Shown here piece by piece: positions 36,549-44,999 of a stretch of 64,000 bases of DNA. Made by a program: the position numbers and the translations under genes. The stretch's first letter is position 1, and every line of letters begins with the position of its first letter. This stretch comes from Bacillus sp. NP157 (GTDB lineage Bacteria > Pseudomonadota > Gammaproteobacteria > Xanthomonadales > Rhodanobacteraceae), in contig CP076546.1 in the NCBI GenBank assembly GCA_018889975.1, forward strand, positions 1,922,001-1,986,000, written 5' to 3'. The notes beneath the pieces were generated by a model. That model was not told where the DNA came from. It ran no database searches and was given only the letters and a program-made list of their open reading frames with translations.

Positions 36549-37043
36549 CGAGGCGAGCGAAAGCACCCTGCCACCTCGAACGCATGGCCCACGTCTCCGC
36601 ACAGGCACGGGCCGTGCGCTCGAGCCCGTGTTCCTCGTGCTCCCCGCCCGCCCCGTCGATCGCTGTGCCATGGCAGTCCCCGATGAGTATGCCTCGGTCG
36701 GACTGTGCCAAACCGTCGCAAGCCTGGTACCGGCGCCCCCTATCGTCGTCGACCACCTGCCCACACTCCCGCATCGGAACAAGGTGCCAAGCTCGAGTCG
36801 AACGAGCGCACGCGTGCAATCACCTTCTCGCTGTAGCACGGCTTGCTCAACTTCCAAGACCGATACACCGAAGCGGCGTCACTGATGCATCCTTCCCCCG
36901 GCGGCTTGGCACGCTTCATCGCTCGGCGTATCGTGACTGTCTTCACAGAGGGCGCGGCCTCGGGCCTTCGGGCTCATATATTCACCCGGCACGTGGCGGC
37001 ATCCGTGGATAGCCGGCGCTCCCCGTTATCCCGGATACAATCA
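36549..37043. other. Intergenic region before the Shedu-like gene
   Basis: Nearly 500 bases with no convincing gene; short open frames on both strands have no ribosome sites and no family resemblance. It probably holds the promoter of the Shedu gene; ATATATT at about 36,977 is the only AT-rich patch. Confidence 0.4.
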
Positions 37044-37892
37044 ATGTCTGAAGAAAAGCCGCTGAATGAACGTTTTCTTGCCCTCCTCGCCAGCAAAGCA
37101 CCAGACGGTCGACAGAAGGAACAGTGGGTACAGGACTTTCTCGAAGAGAACTCCGAGCTCCTCCCTACCACAACACTCCTCAACCATGGCCTTCAGTTCC
37201 AGGCTGTCGTTTCGAAGTATGCCCTTGCGAGCGAACATGTCTGCGATTATGCGTTCGTGACCAAGAGCTCCGACCGCTGGCGCGTCACCTTCGTCGAGCT
37301 CGAAAGCCCTGACAAAAAAATCTTCACCATGGACGAGCAAAACCCGCATTTCACGAAGGCCTTCAACGATGCAAAGGCGCAGGTCCAGCGTTGGCGAACG
37401 TTTGTCAAGAGGAACGAGGCCGAGGCCCTGCGGCACCTTGAACCGCTCTTCAAGCCTGACAACATGCGTCGCATGCCGTTCGAGTTTCGCTACCAGCTCA
37501 TCATCGGCAGGTCGGACAACAAGAACCTTTCACCCGAGCGAATGGGTTTCATCGTGCAAGAGGAGGAGGACACGGGTATCCAGATTCTCAGTTACGACAG
37601 CCTCATCCGCTACTGGGAAAACGGGCCACGGAGAAAGAAAAATGTCCTTGCCGTCGCGGGGAACCGATTGAAGTTCAAACTGATTCATACGAGCCCGGGC
37701 CACATGTTTTCCTATGTTGGCCCTGACCAGCTCGCCCTCAGCGCTACCGATAAGACGTACTTTCGGAACCTCGGTTACGAGATTGACACTTGGACGACGG
37801 GCGAGCTTCTCACTGTCGGAATGGGGAAATACGGCGCTTCGACATCCTTTGAAGACGAAATGGAAAAACGCCGACTTCCGAAAGGCAATTGA
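37044..37892 (+). CDS. sduA: Shedu-type anti-phage nuclease (DUF4263)
   Basis: 282 residues. DUF4263 features: WVQDFLEENSELLP near 28-41, then the PD-(D/E)xK-like core CDYAFVTKSS (Asp68) and VTFVELESPDKKIF (Glu85, Glu87, Lys91-92), and a helix AFNDAKAQVQRWRTF. Shedu is a single-gene defence system whose nuclease attacks DNA. Start at MSEEKPLNE; the frame is open upstream but that part is unlike protein. Solitary gene with convergent right neighbour. Confidence 0.85.
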   Translation: MSEEKPLNERFLALLASKAPDGRQKEQWVQDFLEENSELLPTTTLLNHGLQFQAVVSKYALASEHVCDYAFVTKSSDRWRVTFVELESPDKKIFTMDEQNPHFTKAFNDAKAQVQRWRTFVKRNEAEALRHLEPLFKPDNMRRMPFEFRYQLIIGRSDNKNLSPERMGFIVQEEEDTGIQILSYDSLIRYWENGPRRKKNVLAVAGNRLKFKLIHTSPGHMFSYVGPDQLALSATDKTYFRNLGYEIDTWTTGELLTVGMGKYGASTSFEDEMEKRRLPKGN

Positions 37893-37950
37893 GCAATGTC
37901 CCGTTGACCGTTCCCGACGAGCGGTCGGCAAGCCTGAATCCCACGACCCT

Positions 37951-39216
37951 TCAATGCTCCCCTTTCCGTTTGATGGGCGCAGGGACGTCAAAGAGCATGG
38001 CCGTTACCGTCATCAGGACGTCGCGATCCGCCGGATGGCGCATGCGATAGCGGAAAGCACCTTTGCGCGCCCATGCCTCTTTCGAGACGAAGGAGGGATG
38101 CGCCTGTATGGTTGCATCCATCTTCCCGAGTACCGAGGTGCTGTCTTTTCGCCGGTTGAACACGAGGAGGGCCGTCTTGGTGTCCCGCCATGAGACGTAC
38201 CCCGACAACTGGTCAATGGCCTCGCTGAACTCTTTCTCCCCGCGCCAAATCTTGCATTCGGCAACGAAGATGTTGTCATCCCCCCTGCGGACGAGGATGT
38301 CCGTCTTTCCGTTCTGGTTGAACGCCTCGCCCAGTGCCTCACCCGCAAAGGTGCCGTTGAGCTGGACAAGGAAATGGTCGCGAATGACGTTCTCCCTCGC
38401 CTTGTGGAAGGTCGACGGGTTGCGTTCCATGACTCGCGACATCCTCGCGACGATCTTGAGGACGTCCTCATAGCTCTGGTCGGCAAGAACGGGGCCCGCG
38501 TGCCTCTTGGAGGTTTCCGCTCCAGGAATACCCGCCCGTGACACGATGGGTTTGGGGACCAGCGGCACGACGGGGGCGTCTGTGTGCCTCTTCAAGCGAT
38601 AACCGACCGATTGGGCCCGGGCCTGGTTGCTTTGGTAAAGCTCAAGGCGCTCGTCTATGGCCGCCCGGAACTCCCGTTCGATGCGCGCCCTGAGCGGCAA
38701 CGCCTCCCCGTCCAGGCGCTCTAGCACTCCCTCGATGGCGTCGAGTCGTTTATCGATTTCCACCCGAGCTGCGCGCCCTTCGTTGTCGTGACCCAAGGGG
38801 ACGACAACGTTGATGAGCAGGACTGAGCGTGCCCTCGACACGCCCCCCTGGAGTGGACAAGAAAGCCCACCCTCGGGTGTTGCGTCGAAGTAGACCGCCG
38901 CCCCCTCGAAGGGCACCTCGAAATCGTAATGGTGTGCAGAAGACGTACGCCTGTCTCCCCGCGCGTCCTCCAAGATGAGAGGCACCGGTCTGTCCCTCAT
39001 TTCATACGATACGGCGTCGCGGCGAAGGACGGGAATGTCGATGGCATAGCGACGCTTTGCGTCGGTCACACAGGCCTCGATGTCGGCAAGATGAGTGGGG
39101 ACCTGCGCGTCAGCAAGGCCTTCGATCTGCCTGGTGAGATGAGCCAGGTGGATGCGGACCATGGCCTCGAGCGTCTGGCGGTCGAACAGATGTTGAAGCG
39201 GATTTTCGTTCTGCAT
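37951..39216 (-). CDS. PD-(D/E)xK nuclease-like protein
   Basis: 421 residues. C-terminal restriction-endonuclease-like domain: NGKTDILVRRGDDNIFVAEC with the Asp and Glu-Cys-Lys of a PD-(D/E)xK core, then AIDQLSGYVSWRDTKTALLV. The N-terminal 270 residues, with a coiled part near 160-215, are unassigned. Start between Met1 and Met6 of the open frame (39,231 or 39,216) is undecided. Last gene in a leftward five-gene set that begins at 43,047. A DNA- or RNA-cleaving defence effector is a reasonable inference. Confidence 0.72.
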   Translation of the reverse strand: MQNENPLQHLFDRQTLEAMVRIHLAHLTRQIEGLADAQVPTHLADIEACVTDAKRRYAIDIPVLRRDAVSYEMRDRPVPLILEDARGDRRTSSAHHYDFEVPFEGAAVYFDATPEGGLSCPLQGGVSRARSVLLINVVVPLGHDNEGRAARVEIDKRLDAIEGVLERLDGEALPLRARIEREFRAAIDERLELYQSNQARAQSVGYRLKRHTDAPVVPLVPKPIVSRAGIPGAETSKRHAGPVLADQSYEDVLKIVARMSRVMERNPSTFHKARENVIRDHFLVQLNGTFAGEALGEAFNQNGKTDILVRRGDDNIFVAECKIWRGEKEFSEAIDQLSGYVSWRDTKTALLVFNRRKDSTSVLGKMDATIQAHPSFVSKEAWARKGAFRYRMRHPADRDVLMTVTAMLFDVPAPIKRKGEH

Positions 39217-39315
39217 CCGGATGTGTCTCATCAGTCGGGGAGCGGGAGTCTTCGCTGCACGCGGTGTACGGGGTCGGTGATGCCAATGGGGCGGGGTCGG
39301 ATTGCCTGTCGGGCT

Positions 39316-40167
39316 TCAGGCGCTCCCGCCATCAGCTGCGCGTTCGAGTACCTCACGGTCCGGCTTGACCCCGATGTCCATGAGGTCCTCCAGGGCGGGG
39401 GCATGCGGGAAGCGGGCGATGCGCAGGCTGATTTCGCGGCACATGGCCATCTCGATGTCGCCGATGTGCCGGGCCATGTGCCGGAGGTTTCCGAGCACCT
39501 CATCGAGGCATGCTGAGAGGTCTGTGCGCGAGGCAGCCGCGGTGCGAATGTTCAACGCGGGTGTGCCGGCATGCGCCGCCTCGGTGTTGCGCTTGAGGTT
39601 GGCCAGAACGAGGTGGTCGATGAGACATGCATCGAGCACCCTGCACTGGTTGTAATGGCAAGCGAGCCCACCCAGGAACGAGTCGCTGTGCGGCGGCCGC
39701 CCCGCCTTCCGGCAATCGCGGCAGTCGGATTCGATGAGTTCGCCGAGGCTCGAGCGCTTCCAGAGCTTTTGTGGGATGCCTGTGCAATAGAGCATCTGCT
39801 TTATGACCGCCTCGCAAAACCGCGCGGAGGCGAGGACCAGTTCGCTCTGTAGCCGCACGCGTTGGGACTCCGCGTCGAAGGCGTCCATGTCGTCGGTCGA
39901 CCCGGCAAAGTCGACCGCTGTGGAGATGGCCGAGGCAATGAGGCAGGCATGGGTGGACGCATCCACACTGTATGGGTTTGTCAGCGCGCCCGGCGTGCCC
40001 TGGTCGTCTGCGGGCACAAGCGCAATGACATGGCGTTCGCGCGCCAGCCACAGCGCCATCTCCGCTGCATGCGGAACGAGGTTGGGGCACACGGGCACGT
40101 CGCCGATGAACACCGCAGACTCCCGCCGCAAGCCCCACTCCGGATGGGCGGCGCCCTTCTGCCCCAT
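39316..40167 (-). CDS. Hypothetical protein, helical
   Basis: 283 residues starting MGQKGAAHPEWGLRRES, 11 bases after the preceding gene's stop codon. Contains VFIGDVPVCPNLVPHAAEMA near the start and a Cys-rich patch (SDCRDCRKAGRPPHSD) with a following HYNQC, which could bind zinc. No family recognised. Its tight spacing to the gene at 40,179 points to a functional pair. Confidence 0.6.
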   Translation of the reverse strand: MGQKGAAHPEWGLRRESAVFIGDVPVCPNLVPHAAEMALWLARERHVIALVPADDQGTPGALTNPYSVDASTHACLIASAISTAVDFAGSTDDMDAFDAESQRVRLQSELVLASARFCEAVIKQMLYCTGIPQKLWKRSSLGELIESDCRDCRKAGRPPHSDSFLGGLACHYNQCRVLDACLIDHLVLANLKRNTEAAHAGTPALNIRTAAASRTDLSACLDEVLGNLRHMARHIGDIEMAMCREISLRIARFPHAPALEDLMDIGVKPDREVLERAADGGSA

Positions 40168-40178
40168 GTGACCGGCAC

Positions 40179-41510
40179 TCACCACTTGACGCGCCAGACG
40201 CCGCCACCCTCGCACTTGGCACAATGATGGAGTTGCTGCCAGTTCTCGATGCCTTCGAGTCGGGCGATGCCTTTTTTTGCCTTGTCGGCCTTGAACGCAG
40301 ACTCCCACGTGTTGTGACCGCAATCCCCGATGGGCACCATGACATCGAAGCCCGGGGTGGCGTACTTCTTCTTGTAGAAGCGGATATCGCCTGAGGCTGG
40401 TGACGGGGTGTCTCCGGTGCTGACTTCACCGGCGTCCGCGTCTTCGGGCGCGGCATCGACCGGAGCCTCGTAACCGCCCTTCATCTGGGCGATGACCTGA
40501 TGGAGCGCGCGAATCTCCTCACGGAGGGATTCGTTCTCGTTGAAGAACTCCTGGGCGAGAGCCAACTCGTCCGCAGCCTCCTGGCCTCGCGCCTCGAGCT
40601 CGCGCAGGCGGACGCGGGCGCGGTAGCTGCGGATTTCCCGAATCTCGAAGGGCGGCTCGACACCGAGTGCGGCCGCACTCATGACGGTCATGCGCAACTG
40701 GCTGCGCAGCCGCTCCATCCCCTCGCCGTTCCAATCCATACTGTCGAGCTGGTCGGGCGTCCAGACCCGTCCTGAAACGCGCCCGTCGCCCGTGCCCTTG
40801 AGCGCCGGCCAGTACAGGCGCACGGCGCCTCCGTAACAGGAGAACTTGCGACCGAGCTCCTCGGTCAACGTCCAACCGGCCTCCTCCGATACACGGACCA
40901 CGGTGGCCAACGCCGACAGGTCGCGCGCGAGCAGCTTGGAGAGGCCCGCCCACTGCTCGTTGCCGTCAATGAGGGACACGGCGACGAGGGGAATGCTGCG
41001 GCGCTGGGAGATGATGCGTTCGGCCAGCGCGATGCCGTCGGCCTCCTCATCGACCTCGACGACGCCTGCCGGCCCGAGCTTTGTATCGCCAAGGCGCCAG
41101 TCGTCCCGGAGGTCGCGGATCTTGTGGATGATTTCCGGACAGCGCGGAACCACAAAGCCAGGCCGGATGATGCTGTCGACGTTGCGGGCCGCCAGGGTCA
41201 GGTAGACCACCACACGGAGTGCGGAACGCACCACACGCAGCGCGGTGCGAAAAACATGCCCGTCATGGGTCGGTTCCTCAAGCATGATTTCCCGCAGTTC
41301 CCCCTGTTCGTTGGCGAAGAACGACTGGCGCACCGTGCCCTCGCGCCCCTGGTTTTTCGAGACGAACATCGATTCCCCGGCCGTCAGGTCACCCACGCCC
41401 TTGCGCGTCAGCCACTCGTCAACAGCTTCGATGACGCGGCTGTGCAGTGCACGGGCTTCCAGGTCGGGCAAGTCGGGAATTTCGAGCAGGTAGGCGGATA
41501 GATGTTGCAT
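40179..41510 (-). CDS. Hypothetical protein with YGGAVRLYWP segment and C-terminal zinc-knuckle-like tail
   Basis: 443 residues. Middle region carries LARDLSALATVVRVSEEAGW and FSCYGGAVRLYWPALKG, a pattern I have seen in proteins of defence islands but cannot name. A coiled-coil follows (about 315-360, rich in Glu and Arg). The C-terminus has TPGFDVMVPIGDCGHNTWES and ends with CAKC, so a small metal-binding domain is possible. The VMVPIG-X4-N-X-W segment recurs in a putative protein at 43,115. Start chosen at MQHLSAYLL. Confidence 0.62.
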   Translation of the reverse strand: MQHLSAYLLEIPDLPDLEARALHSRVIEAVDEWLTRKGVGDLTAGESMFVSKNQGREGTVRQSFFANEQGELREIMLEEPTHDGHVFRTALRVVRSALRVVVYLTLAARNVDSIIRPGFVVPRCPEIIHKIRDLRDDWRLGDTKLGPAGVVEVDEEADGIALAERIISQRRSIPLVAVSLIDGNEQWAGLSKLLARDLSALATVVRVSEEAGWTLTEELGRKFSCYGGAVRLYWPALKGTGDGRVSGRVWTPDQLDSMDWNGEGMERLRSQLRMTVMSAAALGVEPPFEIREIRSYRARVRLRELEARGQEAADELALAQEFFNENESLREEIRALHQVIAQMKGGYEAPVDAAPEDADAGEVSTGDTPSPASGDIRFYKKKYATPGFDVMVPIGDCGHNTWESAFKADKAKKGIARLEGIENWQQLHHCAKCEGGGVWRVKW

Positions 41511-41683
41511 GGGCGTGTCCTTGCGGTCGGGCTGGCCGTGTTGGCCGGTGGTGGATGGATGGTTTGAATACGAGCGATGGAGAGCCAGAGGAAATGGAGC
41601 GGATCTGGCCGGAAAGGTCTTTGCTGGCTTGCGCCAGAAGTCACGCGACATGCCTTGCCGGCCGTTTCCATCACGGCGCGCGG

Positions 41684-42610
41684 TCAGCCGTCCGGTTCAG
41701 GGTCGAGGACGGACAGGCGCTGCGACACATAGGCCAGAAGCGAGACAGCCCGGAGGGCATTGGCATGCGTTCCGTACCCGGTCGATTCGCCGTGCAGGAC
41801 CTGATGGCGATTGAGGCCCGAAAATCCCTCCGCACGTTTTTTCTCGTTGAGGGAGACAGGGGATTCGAGCCCGAATGGCATCAGCAACACTTCCTCGAGC
41901 CGTGACAGGGCGTGATCCTTGAGCGCATTCGACAGGGCCTCCTTGGCCTTCTGGAGAAAAAAGGCAAAGGCCTTCCCGCGGTCATGGCACACGCCATCGA
42001 CCTGGGCGAAAAGCACGGGGATGGCGAGCACGTCCTCGCCCCGGCGGTGCGCATTGAACGCGGGCTGGAGGAGATGGGCACGGTGCGGATGGCGCTCGCA
42101 GAGTTCGAGCTCGACGTCATCGAGGCGCCGTTCGAAATGGCCCACCATCATCGTCTCGGCCCGTGTAACGTCGCCCTTTCCGACGGCCTCGGCAAAGCGG
42201 GTTGGAAGCGCGGCCGGCATGTTCGCATCGAGGTACCACCCCTCCTCCGCCATCACCGGCAACGCGACCTCCATCCGGTCGGGATAGCGACCCAGCCACT
42301 CGCCCAAGGGGCCGAGCAGACCAAGGCCACCGAGCAAGGGGGTCCGCCGGAGAATGTCGAGCGCCGGGAGCGCCGGCCGGGTGCCCCGGGGGATACGCAG
42401 CGATGCCATCGTGGCGCCCGTTGCGTTGAAGGTCGCTCCGTGTGCGCGAGCGCTTTCCCAGATGCGATTTCCGTCCAGGGCCCTGCCCAGACGGACCGCA
42501 GGATGGTGGCTCACTGCGGCCAGGAGCGGTGGCAGGCGTCCGCCCGGGCGGTTTGTCGGTCCGGACACTGCCTGCACAGGCGTGTCGGTCCCATCATCGT
42601 CTGTGGTCAT
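41684..42610 (-). CDS. HEPN-like protein
   Basis: 308 residues from MTTDDDGTD. The C-terminal helix pair contains LNRHQVLHGESTGYGTHANA: Arg268, four residues, His273, followed by Gly, the classical HEPN R-X4-6-H ribonuclease signature. An acidic/amphipathic middle region (DDVELELCERHPHRAHLLQPA) precedes it. HEPN domains are metal-independent RNases in many toxins and Abi effectors. Second gene of the leftward five-gene set. Confidence 0.7.
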   Translation of the reverse strand: MTTDDDGTDTPVQAVSGPTNRPGGRLPPLLAAVSHHPAVRLGRALDGNRIWESARAHGATFNATGATMASLRIPRGTRPALPALDILRRTPLLGGLGLLGPLGEWLGRYPDRMEVALPVMAEEGWYLDANMPAALPTRFAEAVGKGDVTRAETMMVGHFERRLDDVELELCERHPHRAHLLQPAFNAHRRGEDVLAIPVLFAQVDGVCHDRGKAFAFFLQKAKEALSNALKDHALSRLEEVLLMPFGLESPVSLNEKKRAEGFSGLNRHQVLHGESTGYGTHANALRAVSLLAYVSQRLSVLDPEPDG

Positions 42611-42690
42611 GCTTCGGTTCCCCCTGTCATCGTTCTGCTGCTGGCGGCTTGTCTTTTCACCGCTGTTGTCCTTGCCCATGCCCTTCCCGC

Positions 42691-43047
42691 TCACGTCCGG
42701 CCCGTGGGCGAGTGGCGCCGGACCAACGCCTGCATGGCCTCTGGCAACTCGGCCCACTGCCAGGACTCCCATCCCGTTGTGTCGGACACCGGCGCGAGGA
42801 GTCGCACACACGACGCCCGCCGGTAGCGCGCGGCTCGCCAGAGCGGCTCGGCGTTGCGTGCATTGGGATTGCTCACCGGCAAAAGCAAGTGCACGCAATG
42901 TCGTTTCCCACGATGGGCGCCATGCATCAATGCGGTCGAGTGATGGGCGGCGGGGTCGACGTCCGGATGGTGGATGAGGGCCTCGACAGTGCAGGCATCC
43001 CCCATCCACGCCGCGTCACACAGCGCTCGTTGCAACACAAGATTCAT
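42691..43047 (-). CDS. Small ankyrin-repeat protein
   Basis: 118 residues, AGGAG upstream of MNLVLQRALCDAAW. Three to four short ankyrin-type helix pairs (AAWMGDACTVEALIHHPDVD, ALMHGAHRGKRHCVHLLLPV, PLWRAARYRRASCVRLLAPV). First of at least four ankyrin genes in the island. A TTGACA promoter lies 57 bases before the ATG, the same arrangement as for four other units of this set. Confidence 0.75.
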   Translation of the reverse strand: MNLVLQRALCDAAWMGDACTVEALIHHPDVDPAAHHSTALMHGAHRGKRHCVHLLLPVSNPNARNAEPLWRAARYRRASCVRLLAPVSDTTGWESWQWAELPEAMQALVRRHSPTGRT

Positions 43048-43076
43048 GGGGCCTCCTTGCCCGTGGTCAGACTCCA

Positions 43077-43104
43077 TCGATAGCACCGATTCGGACGGTG
43101 TCAA
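43077..43104 (-). promoter_or_regulatory. Promoter of ankyrin gene 42,691-43,047
   Basis: On the minus strand TTGACA (43,104 down to 43,099), a 16-base spacer, and TATCGA (43,082 to 43,077). The -35 start is 57 bases from the ATG. Confidence 0.6.
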
Positions 43105-43114
43105 GGAGGCAATG

Positions 43115-43900
43115 ATGATCCCGGCCATGGCTGGGTCCACTGACACGTTGGAGCCGAGCCTGGGAGCGAATCGCATCAGCGCTTGTCACGAGGAAAATGA
43201 CGCGTTGGACGCAACGACCGTTGGTCCGCACGGACGCTGGGGCAGCCTGGAAACCGCCGCGGAGTCGGGCTGCATACGTGCATGTTGGCATCGTGTCCGA
43301 AGGGGGCGACTGACTCTGCGGTTCTACAGCACCTACCGTCCGGCGCCTGCCTTCCAACGGCTCGGTGATGACGCCACCGCCCTCGGACCCCGTGTCGACT
43401 TCCCTCCCGCGTCCTCAATCGCCCCCGACGCCACCGAGCCCTCCGCGACGCCAGCCGAGCCTCTCGCGGGCAAGGGCCGCTGGTGGGAGGCCGTGCGCCC
43501 GACGAATCCTGGCGTGATGGTCCCGATCGGCTACATGGCCCCCAAGAACTGGGCCACAGGAGTCGATGCCGGGACACGTGACGGGCAACGTCTGCTGTTT
43601 ATGGTCGTCTTGTCCGGACTGGCGGCCATGCGGCCCCAAGGTCCTTCGGGCCCCCTTGGCATTGCCACAGGTGACAACCTTGCCCGGCCTTGCGGCCGAC
43701 GCTACTCCCATCGCACCGCCGTGTGCTTTGGCTCCTCGCCGATGTGTCCATTGTCGCTTGGGACCTTGCCTGCCCCGCCTTGTCCGGTTTGCCGCTTCCT
43801 CCGTCGACAGACGTTGCTCTCTCTCCTCGGCCCGGTCGGCGCCACGATGTTGTTCATGCAACTCCTGGCGACCGTCCGCATGGACGCTACCACCGGCTGA
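43115..43900 (+). CDS. Putative protein sharing a VMVPIG segment with the 40,179 product
   Basis: Candidate gene of 261 residues with AAGGAGG five bases before the second of two ATGs. Most of it is low-complexity and Pro/Ala-rich, but RWWEAVRPTNPG followed by VMVPIG and, four residues on, N-W aligns with the C-terminus of the protein at 40,179-41,510, which reads RFY, TPGFDVMVPIG and N-T-W. A C-terminal hydrophobic helix (SLLGPVGATMLFMQLLA) is present. It may be a degenerate or horizontally acquired fragment; an antisense open frame exists but is less protein-like. Confidence 0.35.
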   Translation: MIPAMAGSTDTLEPSLGANRISACHEENDALDATTVGPHGRWGSLETAAESGCIRACWHRVRRGRLTLRFYSTYRPAPAFQRLGDDATALGPRVDFPPASSIAPDATEPSATPAEPLAGKGRWWEAVRPTNPGVMVPIGYMAPKNWATGVDAGTRDGQRLLFMVVLSGLAAMRPQGPSGPLGIATGDNLARPCGRRYSHRTAVCFGSSPMCPLSLGTLPAPPCPVCRFLRRQTLLSLLGPVGATMLFMQLLATVRMDATTG

Positions 43901-44021
43901 TTCGGGTGAGGCGCCATCGCCAATTGCCACAAGGCCCAGGAGACGAACCCCTTGCGTGTGTTCAGCTCGATAAACCGTACGCCGTGGCTGCTCGATCGCC
44001 TGAAGTATTATCGATGATGCC

Positions 44022-44053
44022 GGCAGTAGGCCCGGCATGCCGGGCCTACTGCC
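44022..44053. repeat. 32-bp perfect palindrome with GTAG head (REP-like)
   Basis: A self-complementary block whose arm is GCAGTAGGCCCGGC and core GGCATGCC. The stem is headed by GTAG on one side and CTAC on the other, the tetranucleotide of RAYT-associated REP elements such as those of Stenotrophomonas. It lies 103 bases before the TIR gene and could also end upstream transcription. Single copy noticed in the window. Confidence 0.6.
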
Positions 44054-44155
44054 CACCAACGGTGTGCTTGGAAAGAACAGCTGACGGATGCGCCAAGCAC
44101 GCTGGTCAGCGACAAAGCGGACCGGACGACCACGCTATTTACCAGGGAGGCTCGT

Positions 44156-44926
44156 GTGTACAGGGGATTCAGTCTGGGAGCTACGGATGTCACCTTCTTT
44201 TCCAGCTACGAGGACGCGGGCCGGGATTTCATGACCAACACCTGGCCCAAGGTCGATGGGGACCTCCGGACGCTCGTGGAGCGTGACGTCATCGACGGCG
44301 ACGAGGTGATGAAAAACTGGTTCGCTGACATCGACGCGGATGTCTTTTTGTCCCATTCACATGCCGACGAAGCGATGGCCGTGGGTGTCGCCGGTTTTCT
44401 CCGCCAGACGTTCGGTCTGAGGCCATTTGTCGACTCCCTTGTCTGGAAGAACTCTGCTGAACTCCTCCGTCAATTTGACGACAAGCACTGCCGCAGTAAT
44501 GCTGGCAACACGTATGACTACGATCGCCGGAACTATTCAACCAGCCATGTGCACATGATGCTTGCCGCATCCCTCACGGCGGCCATCGATAGCTGCGAGT
44601 GCATCATTTTCCTGAACACCCCCTCCTCCATCCAGGTCGCAGATGCCAGCAGTGCCGTCGACACCACGGCATCCCCATGGATTTACCATGAGCTCAACAC
44701 TTCGCGGGTTATCCGGCAACGTCCCACCGGGCGGCTTGAAACGTTGAACCAGGCAATCGAATCGCGCGTCGTGGCGTCGGGCAGACCGTCCCTGCCCCGC
44801 GTCACTTACGGTGCACCACTCGCCCATCTTGCGCCACTCGGGCTCGCCGATCTCACCCGCTGGGGACGCGAATGGAGCACGGGCCATGCGCTGGACGCGT
44901 TGTATCGTCAGCACGCGGAGCCTTAA
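44156..44926 (+). CDS. TIR-domain protein 1
   Basis: 256 residues starting with GTG after a GGGAGG ribosome site. The TIR fold is recognised by DADVFLSHSHADE (62-72), GLRPFVDSLVW (87-97) and the catalytic region ASPWIYHEL with Glu179, the S-P-W-x3-E-L form of the TIR NADase motif. The block NYSTSHVHMMLAASLTAAID (126-145) is shared almost unchanged with the second TIR protein at 48,051. NAD cleavage or cyclic-ADPR production is inferred from the family. The proteasome-like gene at 45,000 follows after 73 bases in the same direction. Confidence 0.85.
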   Translation: MYRGFSLGATDVTFFSSYEDAGRDFMTNTWPKVDGDLRTLVERDVIDGDEVMKNWFADIDADVFLSHSHADEAMAVGVAGFLRQTFGLRPFVDSLVWKNSAELLRQFDDKHCRSNAGNTYDYDRRNYSTSHVHMMLAASLTAAIDSCECIIFLNTPSSIQVADASSAVDTTASPWIYHELNTSRVIRQRPTGRLETLNQAIESRVVASGRPSLPRVTYGAPLAHLAPLGLADLTRWGREWSTGHALDALYRQHAEP

Positions 44927-44999
44927 ATGCTTGTGGGCGATGGTGGCGCCATAGCCTCCGTTGTCCATATGTCCTCCACTCAATCCCAAGGGATATGGC

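Noticed and set aside
43415-44059. Minus-strand open frame opposite the putative 43,115 gene
   Set aside because: Gly/Arg/Ala-rich composition typical of antisense frames in high-GC DNA; no ribosome site.
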